From: Leptospira sanjuanensis
GTDB taxonomy: Bacteria; Spirochaetota; Leptospiria; Leptospirales; Leptospiraceae
DNA: 64,000 bases
Assembly (NCBI RefSeq): GCF_022267325.1
Contig: NZ_JAIZBG010000001.1
Span: 2,072,001 to 2,136,000, forward strand
Direction: 5' to 3'
The position numbers were made by a program, and so were the translations under genes. Of the stretch, positions 58,999 to 64,000 are shown in pieces. The stretch's first letter is position 1; each line of letters starts with the position of its first letter. The notes below the pieces were generated by a model. It was not told the origin of the DNA, ran no database searches, and saw only the letters and a program-made list of their open reading frames with translations.

Positions 58999-60150
58999 AT
59001 GTTCCGGACGAATCTCAAAAAAGCGTTTCTTCTTGTTTCCATTTTCTGCATATTCTATGATCGGAATGTATTTTCGGAAACGGGCGGATTACAGGATCGT
59101 CCGGTCAGCGTCGTTCTCGTCTGCGAACCTTCCGCAAAAGCGGACAAACCCCGATATTACAAATCAGCTTCCTTATTCTTCAAACGGCTGAAAAACAAAC
59201 GTCTGCAAGAAAACGGAACGGCGTTTTTCGTAGGCTATGGATCGTTCGCTTCCGAAGCTCCTGCGGAACAACTCAATCTCGCGGGTCAAAACGGATACGA
59301 CTTATACATTTTTCCGCAAACCGCTGCGGAGAATCTCCCGACTTCTCCATCCGGAAACGCGGTCCCTTGGATCTCCTTTGTCGTGGAAAAAAAAGAAACC
59401 CTAATTAAACCGACGTCCCCAAAAAAGTCGGGCAAACAAGGGATTTCTCCGAAAAGAAAAAAACAAAAAACGAAATCCAAACCGAAACTGAATCCGGAAA
59501 AACCTTCGGATAAAACCTCGGAGTCGCTTCCCCGCGAAGCGGAAATACAAGAAGGGGTCGGACAAACTTCCGGAACGTACGCCGACAAAATCGAACTCAA
59601 ACATACAACTTCGAAAAAGAAGCCGGCAAAATCCAAGAAGTCCAAAGAGCGGAACACATCCCGAACGAAGTCCGAAAAAAAACGGAAATCCGATGCGCAG
59701 GCAAAACCGAATTCTTCAAAGGAAACTTCTTCGCGGAATACTCAGCAAACACAAACGCCGAGTAAAACGGTCGTCGCTTCGATCGGAAACGCTTCTTTCG
59801 AATTGAATTTTGAATCTTTGAAATTCTGGTTTTCAACTACCGTGAATCCGATCGAACTTTCTTGGAGCCCGGAAAGAATTCTATTCTTAGCCGGAGAGAA
59901 AACCGCGGATGAATGGAATCAAATTCTTTCCGGAAAACCGGACGATACGACCGCGATACGACTTTTAAACTCCGGGCAGGATTTGAAATTCAACGAGGGC
60001 ATATATTATACTGGCTGCGCTTCTTTGCAAATTCCGAACGGAGTCTCCGTTTTGAATTTCTTCTTTCGAGGAAATCGTTTGATCCGGCTAAAGCAGGAAA
60101 GTTTTTCTCTCAACAGCGACGGTTCCGGGAAATCCTGGGAACTGGAATAA
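58999..60150 (+). CDS. Exported protein with Lys/Ser-rich linker, unknown function
   Basis: 383 residues from ATG 58999, 7 bases after the ferritin-like gene. A signal peptide (about 1-26, [18 protein letters not shown]) is followed by a globular part (about 30-125, [26 protein letters not shown]). A low-complexity stretch of about 130 residues (about 135-265) is rich in Lys, Ser, Thr and Pro. The C-terminal domain (about 267-383) ends GSGKSWELE. The middle is very basic and may bind peptidoglycan or polyanions. I recognise no family. Confidence 0.7.
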   Translation: MFRTNLKKAFLLVSIFCIFYDRNVFSETGGLQDRPVSVVLVCEPSAKADKPRYYKSASLFFKRLKNKRLQENGTAFFVGYGSFASEAPAEQLNLAGQNGYDLYIFPQTAAENLPTSPSGNAVPWISFVVEKKETLIKPTSPKKSGKQGISPKRKKQKTKSKPKLNPEKPSDKTSESLPREAEIQEGVGQTSGTYADKIELKHTTSKKKPAKSKKSKERNTSRTKSEKKRKSDAQAKPNSSKETSSRNTQQTQTPSKTVVASIGNASFELNFESLKFWFSTTVNPIELSWSPERILFLAGEKTADEWNQILSGKPDDTTAIRLLNSGQDLKFNEGIYYTGCASLQIPNGVSVLNFFFRGNRLIRLKQESFSLNSDGSGKSWELE

Positions 60151-60195
60151 CGATTTTACTTTTCGCATAGACCTTGCCCGGAAAACCTGGACTCC

Positions 60196-61293
<1,098 letters not shown>

Positions 61294-61318
61294 AATTCTC
61301 GGTTTTTTTCAAACAAAG

Positions 61319-61354
61319 ATAAATGCGCTCCTTCCGATCAAGAAGCGCATTTAT
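61319..61354. terminator. Bidirectional terminator ychF / AraC regulator
   Basis: ATAAATGCGCT (61319-61329) and AGCGCATTTAT (61344-61354) form a perfect 11-bp stem with a 14-base loop between the convergent ychF and AraC-type genes. A-rich and T-rich flanks fit termination in both directions, although no uninterrupted T-run is present. Confidence 0.75.
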
Positions 61355-61403
61355 TTCCGACCGCAAAACCAAATCGAGTTCGAAGGATTTTATTCTATCT
61401 AGT

Positions 61404-62504
61404 TCAAATTCTTTTTTCATTCTTCAAGATTTGTTTTCGAAAGGCATTCGGGCTCACTCCGACGTGTTTTTTAAAAGCGGTATGAAACGCGGATAAAGAA
61501 TTAAATCCTGATTCGTATGCGACATTGAGAATGATGAGATCCTCTCTCTGAGTCAACAACCGTTTTGCTTCCTCAACCCTATAGAAGTTTACAAGGCTGT
61601 TAAAATTCATGTTTAGTTTTACGTTTAAAAATTCGGACAGCTGATGCGGAGTCATAGACAACCTTTCTGATAAGGATTTAAGACTCAAGTCTTCGTCCTG
61701 ATAGATTTTTTCGTTTTCCATCAGACTTTTTATCTTCGCCTCGACGCCGCTTACGTCCACTTTTTTCAAGGTCGTCTTTTCATACTGAATCTGTTTGATC
61801 GTATTGGAAATAATATTGAACGTAATCGGAAATTTTTGACTAATAAAAAAAGTATAAAAAACGATCCCACTCAATAGAATCAAAAGAAAGAAATAAAGCC
61901 TTTCAAAAAAATCCCGATCCAAACCCGTCAAAGTTCGGATTCCCAGCAAAATTCCGATCGCACACGAGATCATCGCAAGAATAAAAATGATCTGTATATG
62001 GATCGGCCATTTTTCCTTAAAGAAATTATTCCTAAATATCAGATAGTATTTCCGCGCTAGTATAAACACGTAGATCGCGGGAGATAAAGGAACAACGGTA
62101 TATAAAAGCGTATAACGGCTTTCGTAATTATGATCGAGATCCCGAAACGATTCGTGTTGAAACAAAATTCTCAAAGTATGAATCCCCCAAAACAGGAGAT
62201 ACAGAATTGCGGGAATAAAATTTAGATAGATTCTTTTTTTCCGAAGTACGCCGTCTTCTATCAAAAGATTGAAATAGAGATACAATAACGGACCGACGGA
62301 AAGGGTAACGAATATTTCGATTAGGAAAAAATGAGAATACTCCTGCAGAGCTCCCGTAAGCAAACAAATACCTTTGATCAGATAAAAACTCATCGAAAAA
62401 AATAAACAGGAAAGAATCCAATTCCTCTTCGCGAACGAATTGATTATTTGTGAAACTCCTAATAAAAAGGCAAGACCTCCACTGAGATAAAAAAGGACGA
62501 TCAT
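61404..62504 (-). CDS. Membrane-bound AraC-family transcriptional regulator
   Basis: 366 residues. The N-terminal half (about 1-225) has about seven membrane segments. The C-terminal AraC domain (about 265-360) has two helix-turn-helices: LSLKSLSERLSMTPHQLSEFLN, and ILNVAYESGFNSLSAFHTAFKKHVGVSPNAFRKQ, the classical AraC signature. It would bind DNA while embedded in the membrane, sensing a lipophilic or envelope signal. Leptospires carry several such 7TM-AraC proteins, as I recall. Its targets may include the neighbouring DUF1566 gene; this is not shown. Confidence 0.88.
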   Translation of the reverse strand: MIVLFYLSGGLAFLLGVSQIINSFAKRNWILSCLFFSMSFYLIKGICLLTGALQEYSHFFLIEIFVTLSVGPLLYLYFNLLIEDGVLRKKRIYLNFIPAILYLLFWGIHTLRILFQHESFRDLDHNYESRYTLLYTVVPLSPAIYVFILARKYYLIFRNNFFKEKWPIHIQIIFILAMISCAIGILLGIRTLTGLDRDFFERLYFFLLILLSGIVFYTFFISQKFPITFNIISNTIKQIQYEKTTLKKVDVSGVEAKIKSLMENEKIYQDEDLSLKSLSERLSMTPHQLSEFLNVKLNMNFNSLVNFYRVEEAKRLLTQREDLIILNVAYESGFNSLSAFHTAFKKHVGVSPNAFRKQILKNEKRI

Positions 62505-62706
62505 CTGAATTCTTTCATTGAAACAAAAGATAAAATCGATAAACGAAATCGGTTTTTGTTTTGTAGGAAATTATAGATTTTTTTCCAAAGTTTACAAACG
62601 GAATTATCCTTATTTTGCGATTTACACACCATTCTTAAATTCAACTTTCCAAAAGAATTTTAAGATAGACGCTTGCGGCGTGGAATGATTTCAAAATCGA
62701 GATAAC
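62505..62706. other. AT-rich gap upstream of the AraC gene
   Basis: 202 bases between the DUF1566 gene end and the AraC start, both on the minus strand. It contains A/T runs and a weak 4-5 bp hairpin near 62670-62682 (GACGC..GCGTG). It should hold the AraC gene promoter. No ORF is seen. Confidence 0.4.
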
Positions 62707-64000
62707 TCATTCTTTTTCGGTGACGCAGCGAACCTCTTTCGTACTTCCCGTCTTCGAATACGCTTCCACCGTTCCGTCCGCAAAGGAAACGATGTAAGCC
62801 AGGGTCGGATCCTGTAAAAAGCTAGTCACGGTCCAATAGTCTCCGTTCTGCGTATTCGGAAATAAGTTTAGGGATCGTTCGATCAAAGAGGGATCGTTGA
62901 AGTTATGATCTACGAGCGTTCTCAATTCGTTGACGCTCGGAAGTCTCCAAGGGCTTCCCGCCGGCCCGAATCCGAGACTCGCACAATAACCAAGGGCATT
63001 TTTCCAATTACTAGGAGCGAAGGAACCGCCGGAGCAGGTCGCCCCGCTCAATCCTTTCGAACATTTCCTCCAAAGTAAATTCGTAAGAGTATCCTCGACG
63101 CTTCCATCTCCTCTATCGATCAAAGTATTGGTAATCAATCCGTCTCCTCGAGGCCACTGTCCGCCCGAGACACAACGAACCCGAAACGTATCTCCACTTG
63201 CTCCGGAACTGTTATTGGCGTCATAAGAAAAACCGTCCGAAAATTGTAGAAACCAAGAGGAAGTGCCTGACGCGGTCTTCTTACTAATCGACCAGAGATC
63301 CAGATTTGAACCTTGATTCGGAAAGTAATTCGACTGAACGGAAGGGGACACAACAGCACCATAATATACTAAAGTAGATAATTCCGAAATTGTGGGCAGT
63401 CTCCAATTCTTAATTCCTGCATATCCGGCTCCGGCATTCAAACCGCTACAGGAAGTGATGGCGGATGGCCATTTCATGGAGGAGCTTGCTCCGCTACAAT
63501 GGTTGGGGGCGGCCACATCCGCTTGCCCCTGGAGACAGGTTTTCCAGACAAGTCCCGTGATCTTATCCTTTGTGGTGTGATGATTGCTTGCGCCGATAGT
63601 ATTCGGTCCGCTGAAAATTCTGGGATATATATAATTCGCGTATTGAGTCGGAAATCCGGACAAGAGTCCTCCGGAACCGTCGTCGCAGAGAAAACCGCCG
63701 GAATTATCAAAACAGACCGGCCCGATTCCGGTTCCGACGATAGGAATGATTTTTCGAAGCAGAAGAAAATAGTCTTTTGTGCTGCTCGGCAGCAGATCAT
63801 CTACGATCGTATAAACGATCGAGGTCGAACCGTCGAAGGGATTGGAAGTAACTTCCGAAACCTGAGGAATACCCGCTATATTCGTCGAAGTATCCGAAGA
63901 ATACAAACCGAAACTTGCAATCAAACTCGCAGAAGGATCGGAACTGGGAAGAACCGCGCCAAAGGGTAAATCTACTTTGATTTTTGCATCCGTTGTAATT
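62707..64000 (-). CDS. DUF1566 (Lcl C-terminal domain) exported-type protein, 5' truncated
   Basis: At least 430 residues; the frame stays open to the window edge, so the start lies outside. Two tandem DUF1566 domains are visible. The first has NWRLPTISELSTLVYYG, SNYFPNQ, LWSISKKT and FRVRCVSGG. The second has PWRLPSVNELRTLVDHNFNDP, LFPNTQNGDYWTVTS, FADGTVE and EVRCVTEKE. Each is introduced by DKITGLVW- or DTLTNLLW-type motifs. The upstream part is Ser/Thr-rich (LPFGAVLPSSDPSAS, FGLYSSDTSTNIAG). Such proteins are secreted or surface-attached; a related fold binds ligands. No catalytic role can be given. Confidence 0.85.
   Translation of the reverse strand, partial: ITTDAKIKVDLPFGAVLPSSDPSASLIASFGLYSSDTSTNIAGIPQVSEVTSNPFDGSTSIVYTIVDDLLPSSTKDYFLLLRKIIPIVGTGIGPVCFDNSGGFLCDDGSGGLLSGFPTQYANYIYPRIFSGPNTIGASNHHTTKDKITGLVWKTCLQGQADVAAPNHCSGASSSMKWPSAITSCSGLNAGAGYAGIKNWRLPTISELSTLVYYGAVVSPSVQSNYFPNQGSNLDLWSISKKTASGTSSWFLQFSDGFSYDANNSSGASGDTFRVRCVSGGQWPRGDGLITNTLIDRGDGSVEDTLTNLLWRKCSKGLSGATCSGGSFAPSNWKNALGYCASLGFGPAGSPWRLPSVNELRTLVDHNFNDPSLIERSLNLFPNTQNGDYWTVTSFLQDPTLAYIVSFADGTVEAYSKTGSTKEVRCVTEKE

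Noticed and set aside
59400..59760. Lys-rich stretch as a histone-like DNA-binding domain
   Set aside because: The protein has a signal peptide and the stretch is low-complexity; a cell-envelope linker is more likely.

Overview
The window looks like chromosomal core DNA of a Leptospira species. The evidence is a class II (B12-dependent) ribonucleotide reductase, a citramalate synthase that closely resembles the characterised Leptospira CimA (from memory, no search run), a spirochaete-type type II secretion cluster, many TTG/GTG starts and very tightly packed overlapping genes. By eye the G+C is in the forties, higher than the roughly 35% of L. interrogans, so a higher-GC species is more likely. 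I cannot name the species. No insertion sequence, prophage, CRISPR array or rRNA operon is visible, and no gene-free stretch exceeds 300 bases (the longest is about 285).

Layout. 1-5.4 kb: end of rpoN, then HPr kinase, HPr, an NtrY/NtrX-like pair and a divergent uracil-DNA-glycosylase-like protein. 5.4-9.9 kb: priA, fmt, a PASTA membrane protein and rpe, each overlapping the next by 4 bases. 10.0-15.8 kb: a ribosome/tRNA operon (rpsP, KH protein, rimM, trmD, rplS, rnhB), a terminator, then a FliK-like protein, a lone FlhB C-terminal domain, a degenerate HD-GYP protein, a YraN protein and a 65-residue protein. This order parallels rpsP-ylqC-rimM-trmD-rplS-rnhB-ylqG-ylqH of Bacillus. comM lies in the opposite direction.

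17.5-31.8 kb: a complete type II secretion locus. It starts with a lipoprotein (candidate pilotin) and a LysM-M23 envelope peptidase, continues through gspC to gspN, and ends with an M15-like peptidase. 31.8-33.1 kb: an AT-rich patch with one beta-helix (DUF1565) lipoprotein gene preceded by three palindromes, one matching the CRP consensus. 33.2-45.4 kb: mostly minus strand. It holds nrdJ, a tRNA-Asn (plus strand), a dihaem cytochrome c, a polytopic membrane protein, xseB-xseA, an AI-2E family permease, a secreted protein and an App1-like phosphatase; dedA is on the plus strand.

45.5-52.5 kb: Smr protein, cimA, pth, xerC-hslV-hslU (the order of Bacillus codV-clpQ-clpY) and a lipoprotein sugar dehydrogenase. 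52.6-58.3 kb: a stand-alone GHKL ATPase, a lipoyl-domain protein coupled to a metallophosphoesterase and an Mrp ATPase, an uncharacterised protein with a UVR-like tail, and ubiX and ubiA homologues, probably for menaquinone. 58.3-64 kb: a ferritin-like di-iron protein, a Lys-rich exported protein, ychF, a membrane-bound AraC regulator and the 3' part of a DUF1566 protein running off the edge.

Most of the window is housekeeping. The points most worth a second look are enzyme-family members that have lost expected catalytic or metal sites (UDG-like, PriA, HD-GYP), the stand-alone FlhB domain, long leaders on two pseudopilins, the CRP-type palindrome, and a dispersed 16-base intergenic repeat.
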